A stretch of DNA of 64,000 nt from Hymenobacter sp. YC55 (GCF_029433095.1 NZ_JARNTX010000006.1:1-64000); one strand, 5' to 3'; shown: positions 18,179 through 27,423, numbered from the stretch's first letter. A program made the numbers and translations. The notes: generated by a model from the sequence alone, not told the origin.

Positions 18179-19219
18179 CTACAAGGTGGCCATATCAATA
18201 ACAAACCGGTAGCGTACGTCGCCCTTCAGCATCCGCTCGAAGGCGGGGTGAATGTCTTTGATAGCAATGAGTTCGATATCGGCCACCAGATTATGCTCGG
18301 CGCAGAAGTCCAGCATTTCCTGTGTTTCGGGCAGGCCTCCCGCGCCCGAACCCGTCACGGTTTTGTTGCCGTTGGCGAGGGCAAACGAAGGCACTTGCAA
18401 AGGGGCGAGCGGCATGCCCACGTTGATGTAGGTGCCGTTGGTAAGCAGCATGGGCAGGTACAGATTAATGTCGTGGTCGGCCGCTACAGTGTCGAGAATA
18501 AAATCAAACTGACCCTTCACAGCCGCCGCTTCCTCGGAGTTAGTTGTCACCACAAAATGGTGCGCGCCTAAGGCTTTGGCCGCCTCCCGCTTGGCTTCGG
18601 AGGTGCTCAGCACGGTCACCTCGGCCCCGAAGGCTACCCCGAACTTCACGCCCATATGCCCCAGGCCACCGAGGCCTACCACGGCCAGCTTGTGGCCAGG
18701 GGCTACTTTCCAGCGGCGCAGGGGCGAATAGGTGGTAATACCCGCGCACAGCAGCGGGGCAACGGCTGCTAAGTCCAGCTTTTCGGAAATGCGGTGGGCA
18801 AAGTCTTCGTGCACTACGTTGTGGTTGCTATAGCCGCCGTAGGTGGGCAGCCCGTCGTGGCCGGTGCTGTTGTAGGTCTGCACCGGGCTCACTTGGCAAA
18901 ACTGCTCTTGGCCATTCTCACAATCGGGGCAGTGGCGGCACGAATCGACCATGACGCCCACACCGGCCAGGTCGCCAACCTTAAACTTGTGGGCATGCGC
19001 TCCCACGGCCAGCACGCGGCCCACCATTTCGTGGCCCGGCACCATCGGGAACTGGCCTGGTCCCCACTCGTTGCGGATCAGGTGCCAGTCGGTGTGGCAC
19101 ACGCCGCAATAGAGAATCTCGATCTGCACGTCGTGCGGCCCTAGGTCGCGGCGTTCGAAGTTCCAGGGAGCCAGATTGGTTTGCGCATCAGGGGCGGCGT
19201 ATCCTTTGGCAGGTAGCAT
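18179..19219 (-). CDS. Zinc-dependent NAD(P) alcohol dehydrogenase (cinnamyl-alcohol-dehydrogenase type)
   Basis: Medium-chain dehydrogenase that reduces aldehydes to alcohols. Catalytic zinc ligands sit in YCGVCHTDWH and PGHEMVG. The structural zinc site has four Cys in DSCRHCPDCENGQEQFC. The Rossmann motif is VGLGGLGHMGVKFG. The order fits the YahK/CAD subgroup of NADPH-dependent aldehyde reductases (family knowledge). Length 346 is standard. It stands alone on the minus strand; an AraC gene starts its own unit upstream. Confidence 0.93.
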   Translation of the reverse strand: MLPAKGYAAPDAQTNLAPWNFERRDLGPHDVQIEILYCGVCHTDWHLIRNEWGPGQFPMVPGHEMVGRVLAVGAHAHKFKVGDLAGVGVMVDSCRHCPDCENGQEQFCQVSPVQTYNSTGHDGLPTYGGYSNHNVVHEDFAHRISEKLDLAAVAPLLCAGITTYSPLRRWKVAPGHKLAVVGLGGLGHMGVKFGVAFGAEVTVLSTSEAKREAAKALGAHHFVVTTNSEEAAAVKGQFDFILDTVAADHDINLYLPMLLTNGTYINVGMPLAPLQVPSFALANGNKTVTGSGAGGLPETQEMLDFCAEHNLVADIELIAIKDIHPAFERMLKGDVRYRFVIDMATL

Positions 19220-19330
19220 AAGCAGGGAAGTAGAGCGTTAACGGATGGACAGAATGTTGCAAAGGTCTAACCGCCCCGATCGGCTAGTGCAGCGAATACC
19301 TAACCACTAGTTGTAACATTCAAACCCTAC

Positions 19331-20263
19331 TCAGGTGGCCTTCTGTGCTTGCAGCAACGCCGTGCTGGCCCGCCGGAAGGCCGCTGGGGAAGTACCCGCG
19401 TGCTTGCGAAAAAAATGGTTGAAATACGTCGGGTCGGCGAAGCCTAAGCCCTCGGCAATATCGGCCACGGGCCAGTTTGAATACCGTAACAGCCGCTTGG
19501 CTTCCTGCGTGATGCGCAAGGCCAGATGGCTGCTGGTCGGTCGACCCGTGGCCTCGCGCAACACCCGGCTCAAGTAATTTACGTGCACGCCCAACCTAGC
19601 CGCACAAGCCTCGGCAGTGTGCACGGACAGCGGCTGGGTAGGCGACGAGACGGGAAACTGCGCCTCTAACAGCTGTAGGAACTGGGTGGCCAGCCGGCTG
19701 GCAGCGGTGGCATCGGCCAGCGGCGACAAATCGGGCTGCATGCGCAAGGCCTCGTGCAGCAGCAAGTGCACATGCGTGCGCAGCAGATCGAGCTTGTAGC
19801 GGTACGTGGAGCTTACTTCGGCCAGCATCTGCTGAAAGAGCTGGGTGAGAAAGGTGGCTTGCTCGTCGGTAAGCAAAAAGACTGGGCTGGCGCCAAGCTG
19901 AAACAAAGGCGACTCCTGCCACGGCACGCTGTACCCGGGACCAGGCATAAACTCGCTGGTGAACAGGCAGCAATAGCCACTCAGGGGTGTGATGGGCGTG
20001 CACGAATACGGGGCGAGCGGGTTGTAGAGCAGCAAGGCTGGGCTTTCGATTTGCAGCGAGTGCCCTGCGTACTGCAAGTGCGTGGTGCCGCCCGTGTAAA
20101 GACTGATTTGGTAAAAATCGCGGCGACTATAGGGCAGGCTCTGCGGGCTAACCCCGGTGGCGATGGGGAAGACATTGAACGGCTGCGGCAGCTCCGGCAG
20201 GTGCTCCCGCAAATAGTGCTGGTGAAACTCTTTGAGGGACTCGCTCGGCAGCATGGTTGGCAA
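19331..20263 (-). CDS. AraC-family transcriptional regulator
   Basis: An N-terminal cupin-like sensor (YSRRDFYQISLYTGGTTHLQ) is followed by a C-terminal double helix-turn-helix (ACAARLGVHVNYLSRVLREA; VADIAEGLGFADPTYFNHFF; RKHAGTSPAAFR). Length is 310 residues. It is divergent from another AraC gene (start 20428) across 164 bases and lies 111 bases upstream of the zinc dehydrogenase gene on the same strand, which is its probable target. An alternative ATG three codons in is equally plausible. Confidence 0.9.
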   Translation of the reverse strand: MPTMLPSESLKEFHQHYLREHLPELPQPFNVFPIATGVSPQSLPYSRRDFYQISLYTGGTTHLQYAGHSLQIESPALLLYNPLAPYSCTPITPLSGYCCLFTSEFMPGPGYSVPWQESPLFQLGASPVFLLTDEQATFLTQLFQQMLAEVSSTYRYKLDLLRTHVHLLLHEALRMQPDLSPLADATAASRLATQFLQLLEAQFPVSSPTQPLSVHTAEACAARLGVHVNYLSRVLREATGRPTSSHLALRITQEAKRLLRYSNWPVADIAEGLGFADPTYFNHFFRKHAGTSPAAFRRASTALLQAQKAT

Positions 20264-20427
20264 TGAAAAACAGTGGAGAGGTAGCCGCTAAGGGCTATTC
20301 TGTGGGGAATATAACTAGGTAGCCGGCTTGTGGCTGTCCATGCTATTCAACAGTTAAAAACGCAAGTAGCCCTTTGGCTGCTGGCAGTGCGGGCGCAGTT
20401 GTAGCTGCAAAAAAGTAGATTTGGGAT

Positions 20428-21318
20428 ATGGCTACGCTTCACCTTGAACAGCAAGTACCGGTTTATTCTTTAACGCCGCAGCAAGCAACCAGCAACCGCA
20501 TGTTTCAGTTGGTGCGCGGGGAAGGTACGCTAGCGTACCGGTCGGACATGCTACTCCCCCACCGCAAGGACTACTACGTGCTGGTATTCGTGCAGCGGGG
20601 CGGCTGTCGGCACTGGGTGGATATGACGCCCTACGTGCTCAAAGACAACACTTATTACTTCACGGTCCCGGGCCAGGTGATGGTGAAAGAGGCGCCGCAG
20701 CCAATGTGGGGAACCAGTTTGGCATTTACCACGGAGTTTCTGGCCTTGCAGCAGCACGCCTCCCTGGCAAAGCTGCCTCTGCTTCAGAATCTGCAGAACG
20801 GGCATGAATTACTGCTTACGGCCACGGATGTGGCTTTTGTGGAAGACACGCTCGGTAAGCTTCACGCCGAATACAATAGCCCCGGCGAGTGGCAGCAACC
20901 TATGCTCACTGCCCACTTAACGGTGTTGCTCACCTATTTGAGCCGGCTCTACACGCAGCAGTTTCCAAGTACCGAACCCTCTGCCGACAGGCTGCTACTC
21001 CGGCACTATCAGGCCAAGATCGAGGAGTGCTTCCGCGAGCAACACGAAGTAAGTACCTATGCCGCTATGCTGAATATCTCTGCTGGTTACTTAAGCGAAG
21101 TGGTGAAGGCGCAGAGCGGCAAGCCGGCCATTGCCCATATTCAGGAGCGCGTGGTGCTGGAAGCCCGGCGCCTGCTATTTCATACCCACCAGTCGGTCAA
21201 GGAAATTGCCTTCGAGCTTGGGTTTGCTGATGCCTCCTATTTCAGCCGCTTCTTCAAGCGCGAAACCGGCCTTACCCCGGCCGAGTTTCGGGCTAGCAGC
21301 CGGGAAATGTACCCGTGA
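20428..21318 (+). CDS. AraC-family transcriptional regulator
   Basis: Sensor domain (DMLLPHRKDYYVLVFVQRGG; TVPGQVMVKEAPQPMWG) and C-terminal double helix-turn-helix (YAAMLNISAGYLSEVVKAQ; VKEIAFELGFADASYFSRFF; KRETGLTPAEFR). Length 296 is normal. It starts a plus-strand unit: an SDR gene begins 51 bases after its stop and a quinone oxidoreductase follows, so it likely regulates both. It is divergent from the AraC gene at 19331-20263. Confidence 0.9.
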   Translation: MATLHLEQQVPVYSLTPQQATSNRMFQLVRGEGTLAYRSDMLLPHRKDYYVLVFVQRGGCRHWVDMTPYVLKDNTYYFTVPGQVMVKEAPQPMWGTSLAFTTEFLALQQHASLAKLPLLQNLQNGHELLLTATDVAFVEDTLGKLHAEYNSPGEWQQPMLTAHLTVLLTYLSRLYTQQFPSTEPSADRLLLRHYQAKIEECFREQHEVSTYAAMLNISAGYLSEVVKAQSGKPAIAHIQERVVLEARRLLFHTHQSVKEIAFELGFADASYFSRFFKRETGLTPAEFRASSREMYP

Positions 21319-21369
21319 TACCGCAGGATGTGCTGCAAGCCCGCCGAGTAGCCCCGGTAGCTTTGCCGT

Positions 21370-22107
21370 ATGAAAAAAGCACTCATCACCGGAGCCAACA
21401 AAAGCATAGGCTTGGAAACCGCCCGCCAGCTAGTACGCCAGGGCTATTACGTATACCTAGGCAGCCGCGACCTGGAAAAGGGCCGGCAAGCCGTAGCGCA
21501 ACTACACGCGGAAGGCCTTACCGAGGTAGAACCTATCCAGCTCGACGTAGCAGATAACGCCTCCGTCACCGCGGCCCGCCAGTTAGTAGGCCAGAAAACC
21601 ACTGTTCTCGACGCACTCGTCAACAATGCCGGCATCAATGGCGGCATGCCGCAGTCGGCTCTCGAAGCCGACCTGAGCGCTTTCAAGCGGGTGTTCGACA
21701 CCAACTACTTTGGCGTGATTGCTGTCACGCAGGCCTTTATCGACTTGCTGCGGCAGTCGCCGGAGCCGCGGATTGTGAACGTCAGCTCAAGCCAAGCCTC
21801 GCTCACCCTCCATAGCGACCCGACCTACAAGTATTACGCGCACAAGGGCGCCGTTTATCATCCTTCCAAGTCGGCCCTCAACATGTACACCATTGATTTG
21901 GCGTACGAGCTGCGCGACACGCCCTTTAAAGTGAATGCGGTAGATCCGGGCTTTGTTGCTACCGACTTCAACCACCACCGCGGCACTGGTACTGTGCAGG
22001 AAGCCGGCGCCCGGATTGCCAAGTATGCCCTAATTGGCGCCGATGGTCCGACCGGCAAGTTTTTCAGTGAAGAATACAACCCCGAAACCGGCGAAATTCC
22101 TTGGTAA
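21370..22107 (+). CDS. Short-chain dehydrogenase/reductase (SDR)
   Basis: Classical SDR, NADPH-type (Arg after the second strand in YLGSRDLEKG). Motifs: cofactor loop TGANKSIG (residues 7-14), LVNNAGINGG, catalytic Ser in VNVSSSQA and the YxxxK pair in YHPSKSALNM. The insertion around HSDPTYKYYAHKGAVYHPSK and the end EYNPETGEIPW are typical of carbonyl reductases close to plant and bacterial SDRs of about 245 residues. It lies 51 bases behind an AraC gene and 114 before a quinone oxidoreductase gene, all plus strand. Confidence 0.92.
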   Translation: MKKALITGANKSIGLETARQLVRQGYYVYLGSRDLEKGRQAVAQLHAEGLTEVEPIQLDVADNASVTAARQLVGQKTTVLDALVNNAGINGGMPQSALEADLSAFKRVFDTNYFGVIAVTQAFIDLLRQSPEPRIVNVSSSQASLTLHSDPTYKYYAHKGAVYHPSKSALNMYTIDLAYELRDTPFKVNAVDPGFVATDFNHHRGTGTVQEAGARIAKYALIGADGPTGKFFSEEYNPETGEIPW

Positions 22108-22221
22108 ACCAAGCTAACGAGGTGAAGTAAGCCCAGGGAAAGCAAAACCACCGGCAGTACAGCAGCCAAAAGGCTGGCAGTAAGCTGCCGACTGATAGAT
22201 CCGGTTTAGAGCAACGCATTT

Positions 22222-23169
22222 ATGAAAGCAGTACAATTTTTTGAACACGGTGACGCCGATGTATTACAGCTCGTTGACTTGCCAACGCCCCGGCCGGGGG
22301 CTGGCGAGGTGCTGATTAAGGTAGTTGCCGCCGGGGTCAACTACGCCGACATCTGGCAGCGCAAAGGCAGCAATTTAACGCCCCTGCCGCTGCCCTACGT
22401 GCCGGGCTACGAGGTGGCGGGGGTTGTTGAGGCGTTGGGAGATGGGGTAACGACGGTGCAAGTTGGTCAGCGGGTGATGGCCATGCTGGCTAGTGGCGGC
22501 TACGCCGAGTATGCCGTGGCCCCGGCCGCACAGGTCTTTTTGTTGCCGCCAAAGCTAGGCGACGCGCAAGCCACGGCCCTGCTGGCGCAGGGCCCAACGG
22601 CAGTGGGCTTGCTCAACACGGGAAATTACCCGTCGGTGCTGGTGCTGGCGGCGGCCGGGGGCGTGGGCTCCTTGCTGGTGCAGGTAGCCAAAAACCGAGG
22701 CCAGCGTGTGATTGCCGCCGTAGGCAGCGAAGCTAAAAAAGTGGCCGCGCGAGTTAGCGGAGCCGATGCCGTAGTAAGCTACGCCGATGCCGACTGGGTG
22801 CAGCAGGTGCGCGACGCGACCCATGGCCAGGGCGTGGCCGCATCTTTTGATGCCGTGGGCGGCAAAGTAGGCACTGAGGCCCTGCTAGCCTTAGGCGCGG
22901 GTGGCACCGCCGTGGTGTATGGCGCTGCCAGCGGTGAACCCACGCAGTTCACAGCGCAGCAGCTTATCGGACAGACGCAGGTGGTACGGGGCTACACCAT
23001 CTTTGCCGAGATGGCAAGGATTGGGGAGTATACCCGGGAACTACTAGGCTATTTCCAGGCCGGCAAGCTGCATTTACCCGTGCAGACTTACTTAATCAGC
23101 GAAGCCCAGACGGCGCACCGCGACTTAGAATCCCGGCAGACGCAGGGGAAAGTGGTGTTGCTTTTCTGA
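22222..23169 (+). CDS. Zinc-free quinone oxidoreductase (QOR-like, medium-chain dehydrogenase)
   Basis: NADPH-dependent quinone or enone reductase. The GroES-like part (residues 1-120) lacks zinc-binding Cys and has the QOR pattern AAGVNYADIWQRKG and PYVPGYEVAGVVEALG. The Rossmann part has LAAAGGVGSLLVQVAK, and FDAVGGKVG follows. Length 315 is typical. The SDR and AraC genes upstream probably form one unit with it. The substrate, likely an electrophile or quinone, is not defined. Confidence 0.92.
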   Translation: MKAVQFFEHGDADVLQLVDLPTPRPGAGEVLIKVVAAGVNYADIWQRKGSNLTPLPLPYVPGYEVAGVVEALGDGVTTVQVGQRVMAMLASGGYAEYAVAPAAQVFLLPPKLGDAQATALLAQGPTAVGLLNTGNYPSVLVLAAAGGVGSLLVQVAKNRGQRVIAAVGSEAKKVAARVSGADAVVSYADADWVQQVRDATHGQGVAASFDAVGGKVGTEALLALGAGGTAVVYGAASGEPTQFTAQQLIGQTQVVRGYTIFAEMARIGEYTRELLGYFQAGKLHLPVQTYLISEAQTAHRDLESRQTQGKVVLLF

Positions 23170-23226
23170 GTTGCGGCAATGCTCAGCAAGCGAAGGGCTG
23201 CGTCTCTGAGCAGCTACAATCTTCCT

Positions 23227-23655
23227 TTAAGCAGGCTGACATTCGCGGCATAAGCCGGCCAGCAGGTAGTCGCGGCTCTTGGCCTCGAACTTATCCGGCA
23301 GCGTTACCGGTGGAATAGCTACCTGATTTAGGCAGTAGATGTGCTGGCAGTTGGTGCATTTGAAATGCACATGATTGTCGAAATGCGCATGGGCACTACA
23401 CTCAATCGAGCAGGCGGCATACCGAATAACATCAGTGGCGTCAATCACCCGATGCACCAAACCGCTTTCCTCGAATGATTTGAGCGTTCGGTACAGCGTA
23501 ATGCGGTCCGTATCCGGCGGCAACAGTCGCTCGATGTCACTGCCCGACAAAGCAAACTGCGCATCAGCCAGAATCTGCAGAACAGCCCGGCGGACGGGAG
23601 TTTGGCGGAGTGAGTGACGAGTGAGCGTTTGCGCAATGCGGTCGGTGGAGGCCAT
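23227..23655 (-). CDS. Fur-family metal-responsive repressor
   Basis: Winged-helix N-terminus (RQTPVRRAVLQILADAQFAL; TDRITLYRTLKSFEESGLVH) and Fur dimerisation domain with the His-rich metal region HAHFDNHVHFKCTNC and two CxxC pairs (CTNC, CREC) for structural zinc. The 142-residue length fits Fur, Zur or PerR. The subtype cannot be decided from sequence; the Cys pairs and short tail look Zur-like (weak inference). It converges on the quinone oxidoreductase gene and is divergent from the ChrB-AraC gene (188-base gap). Confidence 0.9.
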   Translation of the reverse strand: MASTDRIAQTLTRHSLRQTPVRRAVLQILADAQFALSGSDIERLLPPDTDRITLYRTLKSFEESGLVHRVIDATDVIRYAACSIECSAHAHFDNHVHFKCTNCQHIYCLNQVAIPPVTLPDKFEAKSRDYLLAGLCRECQPA

Positions 23656-23843
23656 AGCGAGCAGCTAAAAGAAATAGAGGGGCAAAGATTGAGCGGTTCC
23701 GAATAGCAGATCAACACCTACAAAAGTAGCGAAGTTGCAACGGCGGCCTCACTTTGCGAAACAGTGGTTCCTTTCAAGGTGCGTATTGTCGAAACAGGCT
23801 AGCTTCGTCCCAGTCGTACAAGAGGAAAGACGTTTTCTGAACT

Positions 23844-24689
23844 ATGCAATGGATTACCCGCGAGCGTCCCAAGATTGACCGCCTGGCCTGCCCCTGGCTG
23901 ATTCTGCGCTTTATCGACCCAACCGCCGACATCGTCTACGTACCCGCCGAGGAGGTTGTGCCCACAGCCGAGCGCACGGGCGCTATTCCATTCGACGTGC
24001 CGGGCGTGGAGTTCACGCACTACGGTGCCGAGTGTACCTTCGACTACTTCTTGCGCAAGTATCAGCTCCGCGACCCGGCTTTACTGGCCTTGGCTCCCAT
24101 TGTGCGCGGGGCCGATACCGACAACCACGCCCTTGCCCAGCAGGCCGCGGGCCTTTGGGCCATTTCGGCCGGCCTGGCCTATAATCTCCCAGACGACCAG
24201 CAACTGCTCCAGCAGGGCCTAGTGCTCTACGATGCGCTTTACAGCTGGGCCAAGCACTTGCAGGGCCAGTCGCACACCCAACAGCCAGAAGAGCAATTGC
24301 TGCTGCAGGTCTATACGGCCTACCTGCAACGCACACAGGACCGCAACGCTACCCCTCCCACGTGGACGGTGCAGTTGCGCGAGCTAATTCAAGACCACCT
24401 CGATACGAACCTAGCGCTGCGCCTGACCGAGGTAGCCGAAACGCTCCGGGTGAACCCCACCTACCTTTCCCGCGAATTTGGGCGCTACTTCGATAACCTC
24501 TCTTTCGGCGAGTACATCCGCAAGCTGCGCATCGACAAAGCCCAACACCTACTCGACACGACGGCCTACTCGGTTGGGGAAATTGCGTACCTGACGGGCT
24601 TCTCGGATCAGAGCCACTTCACCCGGATATTCAAGCAGCACCTGGGGCAAAGCCCAGCGGCGTACCGCAAAAAACGAGCGTCGAGGTAA
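23844..24689 (+). CDS. ChrB-like domain fused to an AraC DNA-binding domain
   Basis: Residues 1-135 match the C-terminal domain of chromate-resistance protein ChrB (PF09828). Seen are RPKIDRLACPWLILRFIDP, the Cys and His near VEFTHYGAECTFDYF, VRGADTDNHALAQQAAGLWA and YDALYSWAKH. Residues about 175-281 are an AraC double helix-turn-helix (LRLTEVAETLRVNPTYLSRE; VGEIAYLTGFSDQSHFTRIF; KQHLGQSPAAYR). Usual ChrB proteins have an unrelated N-terminal domain and no AraC tail, so this looks like a one-component oxyanion or metal sensor (inference). No chrA transporter is nearby. A decayed second copy of the ChrB part lies at 25745-25870. Confidence 0.88.
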   Translation: MQWITRERPKIDRLACPWLILRFIDPTADIVYVPAEEVVPTAERTGAIPFDVPGVEFTHYGAECTFDYFLRKYQLRDPALLALAPIVRGADTDNHALAQQAAGLWAISAGLAYNLPDDQQLLQQGLVLYDALYSWAKHLQGQSHTQQPEEQLLLQVYTAYLQRTQDRNATPPTWTVQLRELIQDHLDTNLALRLTEVAETLRVNPTYLSREFGRYFDNLSFGEYIRKLRIDKAQHLLDTTAYSVGEIAYLTGFSDQSHFTRIFKQHLGQSPAAYRKKRASR

Positions 24690-24788
24690 AGATTCTACCA
24701 ATGGAAAAATCTGTTCTATTTTTCCGGGCAAGCGGGTCCTAGCATTGCGGCGGGAGGCAGCACTTTCATTCTGCTGCCTCCTATTTCT

Positions 24789-25601
24789 ATGCCGTATTCC
24801 CGTTTTTCTTCCGTAGCCGCCGGCAACTCGTGGTACCCTAGAGTAGTGGGCCTCGTGTGCCTGCTGCTTGTTGGGCTGCCCGTGCGGGCGCAAAAGCAAT
24901 TTGTGCAGGAGCGCCAGACCTGGGTGGGCTACTTCAACCAAACGCGCTTTTCCCCGCGCTGGGGTACCTGGACCGACCTGCACTTGCGTCTGCACGACGA
25001 TTTTGTACAAGCCAAGTTTCAGTCCGTGGCCCGGGTGGGGCTGACCTACTACCTCACCGACGACGTGCGCCTAACCGGTGGCTACGCCTACGTGCACCAC
25101 TTCCCCGACGGCGCGCGCACCATCAGCCAAGCCGAGCACCGGCCCTGGCAGCAGGTGCAGTGGTTTACCAAGTTTCCCCAGGCCCGGCTGATGCAGTGGG
25201 TGCGTTTAGAGGAGCGGTTTCGTCGCCACATCGAGCGCAACGAACGGGCCGACGAGTTCGACTTCAACTGGCGCGCCCGCTACAACCTAGCCCTGTTTGT
25301 GCCGTTGACCAAGCGTAAATTCGAGCCTGGAGGCTGGCAGTTACTACTCAACAACGAGCTGATGGTCAACTTGGGCAAGGAGGTGCGCTACAACTACTTC
25401 GACCAAAACCGCGCCTTCGCGGGGGTGGTGTATCAGGTAAACAAACACGCGCAGCTACACGCTGGCTACATGCACCTGTTCCAGCAATTGCCCGCCGGCA
25501 CCACGTACCGCAACCAGCATACCATTCGGCTATTCTTCTTCCACAACCTGGATTTACGCCGAGAAGTGGAGGCGCCCGCCGGCACTTTACCTCCCAAATA
25601 A
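24789..25601 (+). CDS. DUF2490 outer-membrane-type protein
   Basis: A signal peptide (LVCLLLVGLPVRAQ) is followed by a beta-strand-rich body with DUF2490 features: QTWVGYFNQTRFSPRWGTW, DLHLRLHDDF, ARVGLTYYLTDDVRLTGGYA and HRPWQQVQW then RLEERFRR. It is likely a small outer-membrane beta-barrel. Length 270 fits the family. Function is unknown. It follows the ChrB-AraC gene by 99 bases on the same strand and may be under its control. The ATG at 24789 is followed by a short basic region and the hydrophobic core. Confidence 0.82.
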   Translation: MPYSRFSSVAAGNSWYPRVVGLVCLLLVGLPVRAQKQFVQERQTWVGYFNQTRFSPRWGTWTDLHLRLHDDFVQAKFQSVARVGLTYYLTDDVRLTGGYAYVHHFPDGARTISQAEHRPWQQVQWFTKFPQARLMQWVRLEERFRRHIERNERADEFDFNWRARYNLALFVPLTKRKFEPGGWQLLLNNELMVNLGKEVRYNYFDQNRAFAGVVYQVNKHAQLHAGYMHLFQQLPAGTTYRNQHTIRLFFFHNLDLRREVEAPAGTLPPK

Positions 25602-25744
25602 GGCTTTGCCTAAGCCAAGACCAGCTAGCAGTATTCAGCAAAACAAGCTGCCGTACCCACGCCACGCGTTGCCAGTCCCGCTGTGTTGACGCACCACACC
25701 GCTTCCTAGGGCGCACCTTTAAGGATTTTGAGTTATGAAGTGGC

Positions 25745-25870
25745 TACGTGCGAGTGGCTAGTTTTTGGGCCATTTCGGTTAGCCTGTGCTATAATTACCC
25801 AAAGGCCGAGCAGTAATTGGCCATAGGTCTGCTACTTTACGACGCGAGCTATAGTTGAACCAGGCACGTG
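25745..25870 (+). pseudogene. Decayed fragment of a second ChrB-like gene
   Basis: The plus-strand frame through TTTTGGGCC at 25763-25771 reads FWAISVSLCYNYPKAEQ, stop, LAIGLLLYDASYS, stop. This aligns with LWAISAGLAYNLPDDQQ and QGLVLYDALYSWAKH of the intact ChrB-AraC gene 1.6 kb upstream, and the DNA match is also obvious (TTTGGGCCATTTCGG in both). Two in-frame stops and the missing flanks mark it as a remnant. It lies in the 365-base gap (25602-25966) before the DUF1259 gene; the rest of the gap holds nothing recognised. Confidence 0.7.
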
Positions 25871-25966
25871 CCAATCAAGTGGTGCGCTCCTGGCTTAAGT
25901 AGCAGTTACGTATCACAACTGTACCGAGTGTTCGGCCACTTCATTTCGCTTCTTTTCCCACCCGCC

Positions 25967-27010
25967 ATGAGCTTCTTGACTTCCCGCCGCGACGCGCTAC
26001 GTACTACTGCCCTGTTGGGTGCCACCTCCCTCTTGCACCCTGCCACTACTCTCGCGGCGGTTGCCATAACCGCTAACGGCAAGACCCCGCCGCTGACGGC
26101 CGCCGACCGGGCGGCAATCGATGCGGCGCTGGGCAAGAAAGGTGCCTACAACGAAGCGCAGGCCACGCACGTGGTCAGCTTGCCGCGCAACGACTTGAAG
26201 ATGCAGCTCAAAGGCGAGCCGGTGCCTATTTCCTTCGGTTTTGGTGGCTGGGTGGCCATCAAGTACACACTCGACGGGAAGTCGGCCATGCTGATGAGCG
26301 ACACGGTGCTGCTTCAGGAAGAAGTGGCTCCCTTAATGGATGCCGCCCACGCCAACGGGCTGGATGTTGGGGCCGTACACAACCATTTCTTTTACGAAGA
26401 GCCGCGCATCTTCTACATGCACGTGCACGGCATGGGCAGCCCGGCCGAGTTGGCCCGCCAGTTTGCCGCCACTCTGAAAAACTCCAAGCTATTGCCAGCC
26501 AACCAGCCCGCATCCGCAACGGCGCCTAGCGCGGCCACTGGCAACACCGGCACGCCCGCGGCTAGCACCGCGGCCCCCACGGGCAAAGAACTCTTCGACC
26601 TGTCCGCTTTAGACAAGATAGTGGGTTACCAGGGGGCAGTGAACGGACCCACCTACAAATACACCGTTGGCCGCGACGACCTGCAAGTAGTTATGATGAA
26701 CACGGAAATGACTGCCGCCATCGGCCTGAACTCCTGGGCCGCATTTGCCGGCAAGCAAGCCGACGCGCACATCGCTGGCGACATTGCCATGCTGGAGGCG
26801 GAAGTGAACCCAGTCATTAAAGCGCTGAGAGCCCACAACCTAGAGGTAGTGGCCTTGCACAACCACATGCTCTTCGACCAGCCCCGCATGGTGTTTCTGC
26901 ACTATTACGGTCGTGGTCCGGCGCCGCAGCTAGCCACCGGATTTCGCGCTGCACTCAACCAACTCGGTAAAGCCAACCAAACCCACGGCATGGGCAACAT
27001 GAAGCATTAA
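25967..27010 (+). CDS. DUF1259 (LppY/LpqO-like) exported protein with two repeats
   Basis: Start at 25967 gives a twin-arginine-like leader (SRRDALRTTALLGATSLL); the frame is open back to a GTG at 25868, but that part lacks a signal. Two DUF1259 units are visible. The first has PISFGFGGWVAIKYTLDGKS, AVHNHFFYEEPRIFYMHVHG. The second has TEMTAAIGLNSWAAFAGKQ, VALHNHMLFDQPRMVFLHYY. Both keep an HNHxxxxxPRxxxxH pattern that could bind metal. An Ala/Pro/Thr-rich linker joins them. The 347-residue length suits the two-unit form. Role unknown; ChrB-type genes beside it suggest an oxyanion or metal link (inference). Confidence 0.88.
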   Translation: MSFLTSRRDALRTTALLGATSLLHPATTLAAVAITANGKTPPLTAADRAAIDAALGKKGAYNEAQATHVVSLPRNDLKMQLKGEPVPISFGFGGWVAIKYTLDGKSAMLMSDTVLLQEEVAPLMDAAHANGLDVGAVHNHFFYEEPRIFYMHVHGMGSPAELARQFAATLKNSKLLPANQPASATAPSAATGNTGTPAASTAAPTGKELFDLSALDKIVGYQGAVNGPTYKYTVGRDDLQVVMMNTEMTAAIGLNSWAAFAGKQADAHIAGDIAMLEAEVNPVIKALRAHNLEVVALHNHMLFDQPRMVFLHYYGRGPAPQLATGFRAALNQLGKANQTHGMGNMKH

Positions 27011-27423
27011 GCGCTACGCCGAGCCACTCATCCTGAAAGTATTTTTCAGGCAAATGACCTTGTACCAGCCGCCTCACGCACAATCGGGGGGCCGCCCATA
27101 CTACTATTCACGTGTGAGCAGCCTCGGTTCCACAACCATTATTGCCAGGGCAAACGCTTGGTACCAGCCTTGAGCAGAGAGTTTTCAACCTAACCTATTG
27201 GTTAATTTCCTCGCTTGATTTGTCTACCATACTCCATCTTTTATGCTAGTGGCGAAGGAATAGACTTTGCTTGACCGATATATAGCTTCGGCAACCATAG
27301 GCATCAACTTAAATGCGTGTTTACTGTACTGCTAAGCACATGTATATTTTGCATTCTGCCTGGGCCTGAACATGCCATGGAACAATCAGCCAACCTGAGC
27401 AGTTAGGGGCCCGTTATAGCAGA
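27011..27423. other. Gene-free stretch
   Basis: About 410 bases with no convincing gene between the DUF1259 gene and a small plus-strand gene. The last 250 bases are more AT-rich than their surroundings and may contain the promoter of the small gene, but no clear -33/-7 pair was found. Confidence 0.4.
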
